Part shown: positions 1 through 12,527 of the stretch, piece after piece
Layout: every line of letters starts with the position of its first letter
How positions within the stretch are numbered: position 1 is the stretch's first letter
DNA from: Karstenula rhodostoma CBS 690.94
Lineage: Eukaryota > Ascomycota > Dothideomycetes > Pleosporales > Didymosphaeriaceae
Length of the DNA: 64,000 nt
Direction: 5' to 3'
NCBI GenBank assembly: GCA_010093485.1
Contig: MU001508.1
Span: 1,068,051 to 1,132,050 of the forward strand
Program-made: the position numbers and the translations under genes
The notes under the pieces: generated by a model
Told to the model about the DNA's origin: nothing
The model's database searches: none
What the model saw: the letters and a program-made list of their open reading frames with translations, nothing else

Positions 1-89
1 AGCACCGGGGCGGCGTCGTTGTGGATGGTGCCCACCTTGAAGGGCGAAGCTGCGGCCAGCGGCAGCAAGGCGAGGGATGAGTACCTCAT
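1..89 (-). CDS. Vacuolar subtilisin-like serine protease, N-terminus (partial)
   Basis: Only the first 29 codons lie in the window; the gene continues past base 1. The reading frame starts at the ATG at 89-87 and gives a short hydrophobic signal peptide (MRYSSLALLPLAAAS) followed by a VGTIHNDAAPV segment. This signal peptide plus IHNxAAP arrangement is what I know from fungal vacuolar S8 proteases of the Alp2/PrB1 type, which have a signal peptide, an inhibitor I9 propeptide and a subtilisin domain. None of the catalytic domain is visible, so the call rests on the N-terminus alone. The gene is divergent from the BEACH gene, with an 858-bp interval between the two start codons. Confidence 0.65.
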   Translation of the reverse strand, partial: MRYSSLALLPLAAASPFKVGTIHNDAAPV

Positions 90-947
90 GACGGCGGGAA
101 TAGCGAGAACGCCGGGGTTGCACTATGAAGGGGAAGAAGAGAGGGACGGGAGACACAGAGACGGAGTAAGATGGGGTTTGGGGGATGGGGGAGCTGGAGC
201 TGGAGAGGGCAGGCGGTAGCTATGGTGATGAGCTACTTATACCGGCCTCGGTGAGCTCGTTATCGGCAGCGTATCAGCATCATCCGCGCACGAGCCACTG
301 CGTCATGTGCGTATGCTGCCGCCTTGCCCCAGCCTCCATCCGAAAGCGGCTCGCACGGTGCCGCGCCTCACAGCTCGCACCTCAGGTCTGGCGAGGTCAA
401 GGAGAAGGTAGGGCGAGCTGCTTCACGCTCGCCGACGGGGTCGTTGGTGGTTGCTGGTTGCTGTAAGTATATATCGGCGCTTGTCCCGGCGTAGCAGCAG
501 CAGTGGCGACGGGCGTGCCTTCCCCGGTGCGGAGGGCTCGTGCAGCGCGCCCGCCCGCGTGAACAGTGAACAGCCTCACTGAGTAGTGAGCACAACACTG
601 TGCGCGTGAGACGGTAGCGCTGTCCATCACTGCCGGTGCGGCGGTCCAAGTCGTGTCCGTGTGCGTTCCTCCAGAGCCCACCATCACAGCACCGCGCGTT
701 TGACGGCTGCCTGCCTGCTGCTGCTGTTTCGCCGTCGCAGGTCGAGGGTCCAAGCTCTCTTCCGTTTTGGAACTCCACAATTCCCATCGTCTCGCCGCGC
801 CGTAAGCGTAGCAATTGCTCCTCCCGCGTCTGCTGCAGGTGCCCTCCTCCCTCGCTGGTCTTCGGTCCCCCATGTCAGAGCGATGACTCTGCATTCCCTG
901 CAGCCACCTCCTCCACATCCTCGCTGCGGCGGCGCACTTGACTGAAC
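90..947. other. Divergent intergenic region, protease / BEACH gene
   Basis: This interval holds the upstream regions of two divergent genes. The open frames in it are GC-rich, overlap on both strands and show no domain or splice logic, so I treat them as chance. CT-rich and CAG/CTG-rich stretches near 700-940 look like fungal promoter or 5' leader sequence. I see no RNA gene. Confidence 0.5.
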
Positions 948-3900
948 ATGGCCGCCCGCCGCCATCGCTCCTCGACCGCTGCCTCTGCCTCGCGGGCACC
1001 GCCCATGAACAACCAGATCGCCGAGCTACGCAGCCTCGCCGATGAGCTCATCCGCACCTCCGAGACGTCTCCGCCCACCGTAGAAGCCCTCCAGACCCAG
1101 AGCAACGCCCTCCGCCGCATGCGCCAGCTGTTGATCGACTCCCACGAGCAGACGCAGACCAAAGACGCCTTCCGCCACGTTCGCGGCTTCGACGTCCTAC
1201 TCTTGACCCTCCGCTCCGTCTCCGGTTTCTACAAGCCTGACCAGCTCTCCGCCCCCGACCGCATCGACTTTTTCGAGGTCATAAAGAGCACGTTGGACGT
1301 GCTCTCCGACGCCCTCAATGAACACGCGGGAAACAGACGCTTCTTCGCCAAGAGGGTCGAGGGCAATGGCTGGAGTGCCTTGGAGCAGGCCTTGGGCAGC
1401 ACCGGCATCTTCGGCCGCCAATCCGAGAGTAAGCGGGACGATGCGGGGCAGGAACAGCTGTTCGGCATCCTGTTCGCCTTTGCACTCGGCGAGGAGGCGG
1501 TAACACGCATCTTTCGCGACATAGACAGGAAGGTTGAAGAGATACAATCCGAGGCAAAGGATGCTGAATCCCAGAACGAGCAGCAGCTTGAAGCGACTAC
1601 GGCCGAAATCGTCGTCACAAGTCCACGTTCGACATACAGCGACATCGACATCGACATCGACGCTTTGCGGGCACAGGTGCGAACCATATTTAGCGGCACC
1701 GAGGTCCTCCAAAACGCAGACATCATACCCACCATACTGCACTTCTGGAAGGGTTTGTCTGGCCATGACGCCCCAGGGACGCGCTCGAAGCCGTTGCCAG
1801 TGGCTGTTTTGCTGGCCATACTCGAAATCACCACCATCTCTTCGTATAACAAAGCTGGCGTCCACATAACCGGCGTGCTCAGCATCATACTTCCCTTGTT
1901 GTTCGACAACAAATGTGCACCGATAGAGGCAGGGCTCCTGCGTGAGCTTGCGGATCGACTCATCGAGTTTGGTATCAACAAGCTCGACGATGCGTACTAT
2001 CTTTTCCGAAAGGCAGCAACGTCAGAGCATGCCGCAGAGTTTCTGCATCAAGGCATGTGCCTGTCTCGCGGTGCGCCTTTCATTCAATTCGATCTCTCCC
2101 TGCACGGTTTCAGCGCCGTCGAGCTCCCAGACATGGGTCGCCCCTTCCCACCTGTCTCCCCTGGGGGCGGCTACACCTTCGCAACCTGGGTCAGAGTGGA
2201 CAAATTCGATCCCAAGTGTCACACTACAATTTTCGGCGCATACGATGATACACAAACCTGTTTCCTGATGGCATACTTAGAGAAAGATACCCGTTGTTTT
2301 ATCTTGCAGACATATATGGGTCACTCGGTTGGCATAACTCCTAGTGTTCGCTTCAAGAAAGCACCGCGGTTCCAAGAAGGTCGGTGGTATCACATCGCGG
2401 TTGTCCACCGGCGGCCCAAGGCTTTGAGCCTAGGCGCGCATCAGGCATACCTATTCGTAGACGGTGAATTCACCGAGACCATGAAGGCACACTATCCATC
2501 GCATCCTCCCGTGTTGGAGAGTAGCCAAGAAAGCTTTGCGTCTTTGTCGTCGAGTCGCGGCCAGCATCGCGTGCTTGCTTTTCTGGGCACGCCGCGAAAT
2601 CTTGCACCTCGACTTGGACGCAATGTGTTGTCGTCGAGGCTGTCCATGGCCTCGTTCCATCTCATTGCCGAGCCATTGTCAGACGAACTTATTGCTGTAT
2701 ATCACAAGCTTGGTCCGCGCTATTGCGGCAACTTTCAAGACAAGCTCGGTTCCTTTCAAACTTACCGTACTTCTGCAGAACTTCACGTGCTCAACGAGAT
2801 ATTGCATCCTGGGAAGGAGGAGCGCTCCGAGATTGTGTCCGCAATACGCTCCAGCGCGGGACAACTGCTCCCCGAATCTAAAATACTACTCAGTTTTTCG
2901 CCAAGCTCTGTCATGGACGACGATGACAGGAACGCCATTGACGAATCGCAACTGATTCGATCACTGTCGCGAGACTCGGCAAGAGCGCTCCATCGATACA
3001 CCAGGATGCACGGCACACCCATCATCATTAATGCTGCGGTACCGTCAGTGAACGACGCGTTGTCCCAAGTCCGAGGGTTTGGTAGATTATCCGGAGATGC
3101 TGTCGTCGTCGTGCCTCAAGCGCTCGATGATGCCATATGGAGAATAGGCGGCTGTTCGGCTGTCGGGTTGAAGCTTGTACAGTCCGCTCAAAGTCTAGAA
3201 TCCGTATTGCGTGCAGTCCAGATCCTGCTCGAAGCCGTGGAAGGTAACTGGCGAAACTGTGAGGCTATGGAACAAAACAACGGCTTCGCTGTTCTCGCTG
3301 AAGTCCTGCGCCAGAAAGTCGGGCCTGCTCTAACAGGATACAGCACGCGATCATCTCCGGCTATTGATGTGAGCGCTGACGACCGTGAGGCTTTCCTTCT
3401 TCGACTGCTTCGGGTCGTTCTGAAATTTGTGGGGTACGATGAGCAACATCCCGAGGAATCGCTCATCATAAATCCTCTAGCCTACCGTGTTCTTCTTGTT
3501 GATTTGGAGATTTGGCGCCAGTCTATGTCCTTGGACACGCAAAAACTTTACTACAAGCAATTTATCGACTTTGCCAGAGGAAGCAAACATCACCACTATA
3601 ATGCAAAACGATTCCAGCGTATTAGTAGGTACACCCTATCGTCTAGGGTCGTACAAATAAGCTAACTGAAGCAGGGGTGGTCAAGCGATTGACCGATGCT
3701 CTCAAGGGGGAACCCTTCACGCCACAAATCTTCCCACTATTCCTCGAGGCTTTCAAAGTGCTTCTACAAGCCAACTTCAACGGTGAATCATCACGTTCTT
3801 TGTCGCTATTCGTCACGTATGCGCTACATGACAGCCGTGCTTCTTATGTAAAGCGACCATTGCGATCAAAGCCTAGCACTCTCCGTCTCAAGAAAGGGAC

Positions 3901-6900
3901 GCCACCTACACTGGCACCTGGAACTACGCCGCGCTCGGCCAGTCCAGGTCAAGATCCAAGTTCGCCTGCTGGTTTGCCTCTTGCTGAGCTAGGTGTTTCA
4001 GTTCTGGGAATGCTCGCAGATCTTCTATGTGACCCTTCCAATACAAACGAGATCGTACGGTTCGCGAAAAATGTGACTGGAAAGGTACGACTTTGCATGA
4101 TCGAATCCTATGACCATGCTAACATTTTCAGTGGCTCTTGTACCTAGTTGCGGAGCCAGACCATCGCGTTGTTGTGCTTGCTGCCAAGATTCTAGCACGC
4201 CTTCTCGTAGCCAATGGTCATCACTACGTCAAGAAGTTTACGGAAAAGACCGGCGGATTCGTAATACTGAAGAACAGATTCAGACAATGGTGGAATACGC
4301 CCGGTATCTGGACAATATGCCTTGCGCTGTTGTTCGGCGTAGACGTGGCAAAAATCGATTTCGAACGCGATTTCGATGTCCACAATCTAGTGGAGATCTT
4401 TATCACAAACCCGCAAAACTCGAAAGTGGACATCGTGTACCCGGCTGTATTTGCGGTCATCACCGCCATGCTCGATACTGGCCTGCGCGCCATTGTTCGA
4501 GACCCTGGAAAACCAGAAAATGAGCCACCCAAGAGCGACGATGGCGGGGCCAGCATTACTAGGGGACGTCGACGTACAATGTCACTGAACGCGAAGCAGC
4601 CTACCATTGGTATGATGAGCCAATCCTTTTTGAGCTTCACGACTTGCTGATGTGTTCAGATACGAAAGGTCCACAATCAGAGCGCTTGAACAACTACGCT
4701 GGTGTTCTGAACTCGGCGATTCAGTTCTTGTCCGAACTTCACTCTCGGTCTGAGGCATTCCGTGATTTCACTTGTTCATCAACCTACGTACAGGAGCTTT
4801 TGTTCGTACTCTACCCGGTTATTGTCTCTTCTGACTGCGTGAGCGCTGAGACGGAGTTACTTTCGCGTGGCTCTGCTTTAACATTCGAAGGCCAGGATGT
4901 TGTCATACAACCCTTATCTAAAGCCAACGGCGCCCAGGCACCAGTTGTACGGACCACAACAGTAAACGCATCACCCTCGCCTTCGACCCAGCGTGTTGTT
5001 CCACTTCGAAGAGCTTCCTCATTCGTCCTAGTCTCCGCTGATAAGGCGAAGAAGGATCAGAAAGCAACCAGGCTCGAAACGATCCTGTCCCCTAGGCAGA
5101 ACGGTCCCGTGGCCATGAGGATTGGAAGTTCGGTTGTAGAGGCAGTACTTGAAGTCGTTCTGCTTGTGTACCATGACCAGCTTTTCAACCGCAAAGAGTT
5201 CCCTGGGCTCGCTTTGTTTATGAGGACGCCCCCTGGCTTCCAAGAACATCAAGCATATTTTGAATCCTACGTTATGCGACAAGCCATCTCTTCCGTCACT
5301 AGTGCTCTGCAGCTGGACCAGAAGTTACTCCACGAGCCGCGAGTGCTTAGCAACCTCTCGCGACTAGTGACTCACCTCTCCGAGGCCGTCTTTGAAGGAT
5401 GGTTTCTTGGCGGCGCAGAGCCTTTGCTCGACTTTGTTGGCTTTTTGTTGGAGTACCTGGAGCGACCCGATATTGCTAAAATCAAGACGGTCCAGCTCTG
5501 CGTGAAGCCAATCAAGACGATTCGCGAGAAATTCCTCAGGGTTATTTTGCTCCGCTTAGCTGAACCAGACATCTCCGAGGATGACTCTCCCGCTTCTCGG
5601 CCTATTTTGAAGGTTGTTTACTGGCAACCAATCATCCTGTCGACCGAAAATAACGAACTCTTCCATCTACGGCCTATGTGCTATCTGCTGTACACGAAGT
5701 TGTCATCGCTCCACGAAGACGTCCGCTTAGCTGCGGTTAACTTCTGGCGTCTCTTCTTTGTGCAAAAACCCACAGATGCGTCAGCGATTTTAAGCCAGAC
5801 AATACCACCAGAGAAGCGAGAACTTTACGAAGGGTTTCAAAATCTCACAGAGTTGGACAACGAAACCTTCTTGACTTGGTTCGAAGCGCACCAGCCGGAT
5901 CTCGATCGATTCTTTTATGGAGCTATGAGCAGAGCCTGGGAAGACTATGCGAACGACCAAAATAAGAAGACTGAGAGCACTTCCCAAGAAAGGATCGCGA
6001 AGCGAAGAGAGAAGCTGAAACAGTGGCATCAGGAGGAAATCACTAGCGAGCATATATGGAGCCAACATGAAAGCACGTTGAACCATTGGCGGTCCAACAT
6101 ACACGCCTCAGAGCGCACCAAGCACCAGCGGGACATGCAAGACCAACAAGAGAACGCCACCTTCCTAGCTACAGTCATGTCCAAGCTAGACAGGCAACTC
6201 AGAGGTCCATGTGCGCTTTTCGAGGACAGCCCTGCTCCCAAATGGCGATTAGATGAGACGGAAGGCCGTGACCGAAAACGCTTGCGCACTATCGTTGACA
6301 GTGCGGGTCGAATTCAATCCTACCAACCTAAGCGAAAGGATACAGATCCGAACTACAGGGACAAGCTAAGGCTGGATACCGCTGTCCCATCGATCTCCGC
6401 CAAGGACGCCCTTGGCGTCACGCCCATCGCGATCAGCAACTCGAGGCCTTCAATCTCCATGAGTGTTCCAGACGGCACAAAAGACGAATTAGACTCCGCA
6501 AGCGAAGACGATTTCGAGATGGTCGAGGCCTTGCTTGAAGACGAGGACGGATTTGAAGACAAGAACCGCAAAGTCATGAGAAGCCTCAATCGCGGAGATC
6601 AAGTGCAGTACGTCTGCAACATATCGCGCGTGGTGGGCCTGGAAGCGATCGAAGGTCTTTTGATTGTTGGCAAAGACTGCCTCTATCTTTTGGATGACTT
6701 TTTCCAAAGAGCTGATGGTGAAATTGTAAGGGTTTGGCAAGCTCCTACCGACGAAAGAGACCCCTATGTTCAGGTGATTGCTGGGAAAGAAGCTGTGACC
6801 AATCGCCGACCGCCTCCAAGGACTCACGATGAAACAACGCGACATTGGAAGTGGAGCGAAGTTATTAGTATCTCCAAACGACGGTTCCTCCACCGAGACG

Positions 6901-9326
6901 TTGCAATCGAAGTCTTTTTCGATGATGGTCGCAGCTATTTGTTGACGGCGATGTCGAACGTAACTCGCAACGACATTCACTCACGTCTCATGCAACGTGC
7001 GCCACACGTCGCTAAGCCGGATTTGCTTGTCAATCCTGAACTTTCTTGGCGTCTCGACTCACTGCGGAATCCCGAGGAGGCACCGCAAACGCTAAGCTCG
7101 CGCTGGGCATCCGCTTTCAGTACCGTCTCGTCCCACCCAGTAACGCGGAGATGGATGAAGGGCGAGCTTTCGAACTACCACTATCTCATGTTCGTCAACA
7201 CGCTTGCTGGTCGGACATTCAACGATCTTACGCAATATCCTGTCTTTCCTTGGATCATCTCAAATTATACCGACGCGGAACTCGACTTGACCAATCCAAA
7301 GAACTTCCGGGACTTATCCAAGCCTATCGGTATTCAAAATCCCACGCAAGAGGAATTCGTCCGTCAGAAGTACGAGGCAATGCTAGAGATGGACGACACT
7401 GGAGACGCGGCCCACTATCTGACCCACTACTCCTCCGCCATGATGGTTGCTTCATATCTTGTTCGTCTTCAACCCTTCATGGCTGCCTTCTCGCTTATCC
7501 AAGGTGGCTTGGATCATGCAGATCGCATGTTCTACTCTATCAAAAGTGCATGGGACTCAGCAACAGGATCCAACATGACAGATGTAAGAGAATTGACGCC
7601 AGAGTTCTTCTTTCTCCCTGAGTTCCTCACCAATGTCAATGATTACGATTTCGGACTGCGGGCTAGTGGGCACAGTATCGACAATGTTGCATTGCCACCG
7701 TGGGCCAAGGGTGATCCCGCCATCTTCATCGAGAAGCAACGTGAGGCACTGGAGAGTCCCTATGTGAGCAAGAACCTTCATCGCTGGATCGACCTTATCT
7801 TCGGGTACAAGCAGCGTGGTGAAGCGGCAGTTGAGGCGGCAAATGTCTACGAGAGGACGACCTATCAAGGCGCCATCGATTTCGACTCTATAACAGACGA
7901 CAAACTGCGCGAGTTGCATATTAGCCGGCTGAACAACTTTGGGCAGACACCGGTGCAGGTGTTTCAGCGACCACATCCCCAGAAGGATGACTCCAACCCC
8001 AAGCTGCAGAAATTAGACACTGCCGCTGAAAGCCTCCATCGTCTACCTGGAACTCTTCTTGAATCCAACGAGCGTGTGTCATCGCTCGCCTACATAACAA
8101 AGCATGACAAGCTCCTCTGTTCAGCACCGTTCAGGCAGAATATCCCGCCCCTTTATGATCGCTACATGGAGTGGGGCTTCACTGACGGTAGTGTGCGGTT
8201 CTACGACTCGAATTCAAAGAAACTGGTGGGGATATTTGAACACCTTCATTCTGGTCAACTGACAGCGTCCTGCTTCGTTGATGGGAGAACCTTGATCACA
8301 GCCGGAACTGATTGCACAATCGCAATTTGGAAAGTCCACAAGACAGAACGAGGCACCGTCGAGCTGCAATGGACAACTACGCTCTTCGGACACAAGAGCC
8401 CAGTGGTCACTCTTGCTGCATCACGCGCATTGTCCGCTTTCCTCTCTGCCTCCTCCGATGGCCGCGTCTTCCTCTGGGATCTCAATAGATTTGAATTCGT
8501 GCGCGAGCTTGACTTGGGCCCAGCACAGATACGGAACCCGGTTCCAGTCCAAGCGGCGAAGATCAACAATATCACTGGGCATATCACGCTAGCATGCGGC
8601 CCGCGCCTTATCGTCACCACGCTCAACGGGGAGTTGCTGCTCGACCAAGATATCAGCGATGGCGACGACGACTTGGAGGGCATCACCGCCCTCGCCCTCT
8701 ACGAAGGCGTAGGCAACGAGTGGTGCGAGCGCGAACTCATCTTCACCGGCCACCGCAGAGGCGCCGTCAAAGTCCGTATCACCCAACCACCCTCCCACCC
8801 ACACCCTCTCACTAACAACCTTCCCATTCTAGATATTTCACCTCAAGCCCGCGCCCTCCTCCGCGGCCGCTACGTGGGCGATAGCGCTTATCAAGCAGCT
8901 CAACCACGGCGACCCGTCCCGCGAAGACGGCGCAAACCATCAGGCGCCGATTACGTGCATCCTCCCCATGCCGCACAACGTGTACACGGGCGACGAGGAA
9001 GGCAGAGTGGTACGTTCTTCTTTCTTTGATCTCAAGGAGTGGTGTAGTCGCGAGCAGGGGTATGCGGGGCAGGTGGAGTGGAGGGCGGGGGAGAAGACGA
9101 TAGCCGAGTGGGGTGGGACGCAGGAGGTTGTGAGGCGGATGAAGATATTTTGAGTGGTGGCCGGGCGGGTGAGCGGGTTTGTCGTGTTTTGTGTGTGCGT
9201 TGGCGGCGGAGGATCGGGTCGTTGGTGAGCTTCACCACTTACTTATGATCTTCTCCAATTGCTTTCTATGGATTGAGCTAACGGGTTGTGCAGTACGAGT
9301 GGGATTGTGTGCATCGGGGGCGCTAG
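948..9326 (+). CDS. BPH1: BEACH / WD40 domain protein (Bph1/LvsA-type), 6 exons
   Basis: Exons are 948-3624, 3675-4084, 4132-4609, 4660-8771, 8833-9009 and 9294-9326, all phase-consistent, giving about 2628 residues, the usual size for the family. Family members act in vesicle and lysosome/vacuole trafficking. Domains in order: alpha-helical repeats; a concanavalin/LamG-like fold around 380-580 (FDLSLHGFSAVELP, GYTFATWVRVD); a PH-BEACH domain around 1832-1965; the BEACH domain around 2005-2285 (TRRWMKGELSNYHYLMFVN, DLSKPIGIQNP); then WD40 repeats to the end. The last ten residues (YEWDCVHRGR) come from a tiny exon after a 284-nt intron with a perfect GCTAAC branch site. Reading through that intron would stop at 9153 without completing the terminal WD40 strand. 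The start could also be the ATG at 1005. Overall identity is very likely; single splice sites are inferred. Confidence 0.93.
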
Positions 9327-9596
9327 GAAAGGCGGATGGTGGGGTCGTATATAGGCGGCGCGGATATATGAAGCGTTTTCTTTAGGCTCTTCATGCGAAA
9401 GGCAATAAGTCTCACTCTTACGCTGCGTAGCGCAGTAGTAGCGGCGCATGCATGTTTTTACCGTACCTTTTTGGGTGTTTTGGGTGTGCATTATCTTGCC
9501 TACTCGCTTGCTTGCGTGCTTGCTTGCTGTTCGCGTCCACTGGCAAAATAGTGTTGTACTGAATGGAATTGAATTCATGATATTGATATTCAGACT

Positions 9597-9965
9597 TCAC
9601 CTCGTTCCTTTCCCCCCCTCATCCTTCTTCTCCTCGGGCTGGGCGTCTTTCGACGTACCGCTGCTCTCGTCCTTGTCGCCTGAGCCGGAGCCGGAGCCGC
9701 GGTACTGCGTGCCTTCTTTGCCGGGCTCGAAGATGGTGTTACCTGGAGGGGGGCTTTAGATGGGTCGTTTGGGGGGACGGGTGGAACGTCAACGAATGGT
9801 GGAAGGGGAGGATGGTTGGATGGGAGAGGCACGACCCCTACACCTCTCTTGCATCCAAGTATGGGAATGAAGAAACGAACTGGAAAACTCACATGATGCG
9901 CAGTGTGCGTACGAGCCGTCTTTTGTCAGATCGGCGCCGGCGCCGCATTCGGGGCATTTGACCAT
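9597..9965 (-). CDS. Small zinc-ribbon protein, 72 aa
   Basis: Two exons, 9965-9893 and 9742-9597, are joined across a 150-nt intron (GTGAGT...CAG). The spliced frame reads MVKCPECGAGADLTKDGSYA, then HCASCNTIFEPGKEGTQYR, then a Gly/Ser and Lys/Glu-rich tail. CPEC followed 18 residues later by CASC is a four-cysteine zinc ribbon, and the second CxxC is completed exactly by the splice. I do not recognise a named family. The tail lies tail-to-tail with the 3' end of the BEACH gene. The length, the clean phase and the regenerated CxxC make it likely real, but the large intron is not independently supported. Confidence 0.55.
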
Positions 9966-10281
9966 GATGGGATGGGGTGGCGTGCTGTGCTGTTCGGGTC
10001 CGTGGGATGGGGTGGTGGGATAGGAGGGTGGGATGGAGGGGCGTGGAGGGGGTGTGCTGATTGGCCTGGCTGGTTTTATGGATGAGTAATACGTAGATGG
10101 TGTTTCGATACGAGACGGGACGGGCGGGACGTGGGGTTGAGAGCTAGACACGCATCGAATCGAAATATATCTACCACAGCACAGCGCATATTTGTCTACC
10201 ACGTTACGGGACTCGACTTTGTGTTTCATTGGTGTTAATAATTGGAATATTATCATACCACAGCACGACTCTTCCTCCACG

Positions 10282-10526
10282 ATGCTAAGCGGCGATCCTA
10301 AAAAACTCTGGGATATCTATTGGAGGAATAGTACAAGGCTTTTGGGTGTTTGCTGTAGGCTTGCTTTTACTTAGACTGCGTGCTTGGGATGGTATTACTC
10401 GCCTGGAAAAGGGAAAAGGAGGAGAGGAAGGCTGCGAAGAAGGAGTACGCGCTTGCGAGGATGCGTGATGATGCGCGTAAGAAGCGGGGGATTGTGGACC
10501 GGGATAGTTGGGGGGATGATGAGTGA
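10282..10526 (+). CDS. Small basic protein of unknown function, 66 aa
   Basis: The C-terminal exon 10375-10526 reads as obvious protein: a short hydrophobic stretch (CVLGMVLLAWK), a charged helix rich in Lys/Arg/Glu/Ala (REKEERKAAKKEYALARMR) and the acidic end DRDSWGDDE. An upstream exon 10282-10330 (MLSGDPKKLWDIYWRN) joins in phase across a 44-nt intron. A single membrane-associated segment followed by a charged helix is common in small mitochondrial inner-membrane or assembly proteins, but I cannot assign a family. Further 5' exons are possible. If the upstream exon is wrong, the shortest form would start at the ATG at 10389 (45 aa). Confidence 0.45.
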
Positions 10527-11828
10527 TGTGTGAGTGGATTTACGTGCGCTGGAGGTGCTCATGAATAGTTAAGCCAAGGGAGGAAGCAATTAAAGTGTCC
10601 CCTGGTATCACGAATGGTAGTTGATAGATAGATGTCGTCAACTGTTGCAATTTACACTGGATAAGGTTGGTAATACCAGGCCGAGGATTGCGCGTCCTCC
10701 AGATGTAAGATCGACGAGCTAGTATTCAGCCCAGATGATTAAAACATCCCCTATAGGAACACGGGCATATTGCAATGGAATAAAGGCCCTAGGCTTGTCG
10801 AAGTGTATTTGTGTCGTCTTGAAAAGCAAATCATAGTGCTGAGAGCAATTATTGGGCTTGGTGAAAGATTTGCGTAACGTGAACCTAGTATAAGAGCCGT
10901 TATGGCTCGACTGCTTGTGAGAACGTATGATATTCAAATCAATACAAGTGAACAGAGCTACGAGAGGTAGAGTGGAGCAACAATAATTAGAAAGTATCAT
11001 CGTCAGGAAACCACAAACCATACGTTCCAAGAAAATCGACTGGATACAGTGTATTTGCCTCTCCGCACCACCCCTCTCCGAACCATCAGATTCGTCACGG
11101 CCACAAATCTATCTGGTTATCAGGATGTTCGGATCCCAGTTGCCTATGCTTGGCAGGTGAGAGAAGGGAGATGACCTCGCCCGCGTCTCCGGAGACTACA
11201 CCTATCTGCCGTGTATGTTTTCTACATTTTTATGTCCTTGGCAAATTCAGTGGAACTCACCATCCCTACCTCTGAGAGTACCCAAAGCAGTTTGGTTATG
11301 CATGTGCAAGCGAAGCGGGAGTTCTAAAGTCTAGCGTGGTCACAGGAAATAGACCCTTTTGAGAGCCTGCGCAAGAGCTAAATAAATAACGCGCCGGGCA
11401 TCTCAACTTCTCGAGTAGGCATGATGTCGTTTTCTTAATTTGTTCGATCGCCGGTTTGGGTATTGCGGGTCTCGTCTTCCCCTGGATGCGTGGATGCATT
11501 TCCAGTTTGATGTCCTCTGCGCGTATTGCTTATCGCTTATATAAAGCCCCGGTTATAAGATACACATTGCGAGTTCTGCAGCATCGTTTCCGGTACTCTG
11601 ACGCGGTAGCTTGAGATGCAACGAACTATAAAGAAGAACGCTTTCCATGGGATGTATACGCTAGACATGCCGTGGTGTAATCGCAATTCCTAAAGAAAAA
11701 AGACATACTCAGCTACCCCTACTACGCTACTCCGACATTCAAGCCCAACGCCTCTATCACGCTATGCACAGGCTCAAAAAGAAGACAACGCGATTTGGAG
11801 GATGGCAAAAAGGCAAAAAGGCAAAAAA
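10527..11828. other. AT-richer gene-free interval
   Basis: About 1.3 kb with only short open frames (for example 10719-11030 minus) whose translations are low-quality and cysteine/serine-rich with no domain. From 11800 a run of GGCAAAAA units precedes the tRNA-like element. I see no other feature. Confidence 0.5.
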
Positions 11829-11911
11829 TGCCCACACCCCGAATCGAACGAGGGATCTTGTCATAACGCATATAATACGAGTGACACGCTGTACCACTAA
11901 GCCATGCTATG
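11829..11911 (-). tRNA. tRNA-Thr(CGU)-like element with a short intron; probably degenerate
   Basis: On the minus strand a D-arm (GCTTAGTGGTACAGC), a 5-bp anticodon stem (TGTCA/TGACA), a five-base variable loop and a T-arm (CCTCG TTCGATT CGGGG) follow each other with correct spacing. The 18-nt anticodon loop fits anticodon CGT with an 11-nt intron after position 37, the normal site for nuclear tRNA introns. The 3' acceptor strand TGTGGGC plus A does not pair well with the seven bases at the 5' end: only the three pairs next to the D-arm hold, plus one wobble further out. It is therefore either a tRNA pseudogene or my 5' end is misplaced. No CCA is encoded, as expected in eukaryotes. Confidence 0.5.
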
Positions 11912-12527
11912 TATTGTTAGTAAGGTTCATGTAGTAGATAGAGTGGTTGAGCTTACCGGGCGCTGATTGTGGCAAATTTTGATTTAGGATAATATATATA
12001 GAAAAACAATAAAAAGACGATCGCAGGAAGCGGGGTCGTTCAACCTCGAACATGGCCGCAGAAAAACGGTGAGTATGATAAAGCCACGTAGAGCATGTTT
12101 TAGCGAGGCTGAGTCACACGCAATCCACGTTGCGTGCCTCAGTCGATGCGAATCCACCTTAGACCCATCTCACCTTGTTCATGAGGGACACGACGAACTT
12201 CAAAGACGATTGAGAGAACACGCTATTAAGCATAGTTGAATTGCTCCAAGTTATCCACATAGATGCAGTCCAGACCGCTAAAGTTCCTTGCCCTTGAGCC
12301 TACCTGCACTTGAATGCTTCTGTGTTATCGATAAACGTTCGAGTGCCCCTCCCACGTCACGACTGTTGCCCCTCAACGCGCCGCGCTTGCAACTTTCAAC
12401 CAAGACGCCCAATTTTGGAATATATCCATAGCACACGCCGAACGCGCACGGCGCCCCATCAACTCTCCCAGCACCGCGTGCGACCCCGGGCCATCTACCA
12501 CGGGCACCAAGTCCACCCACCTCCGAA
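11912..12527. other. Upstream region of the pelota gene
   Basis: No convincing gene. At 12051 an ATG followed by five codons and a perfect GTGAGT could mark a non-coding or micro-exon start, but no in-phase partner exon was found before the pelota ATG. Several CT/CA-rich tracts near 12350-12520 look like a fungal promoter and 5' leader. Confidence 0.4.

Noticed and set aside
12051..12070. ATG plus five codons followed by GTGAGT, as a micro-exon
   Set aside because: No in-phase acceptor exon before the pelota start was found, and pelota already begins with its normal MKL start.
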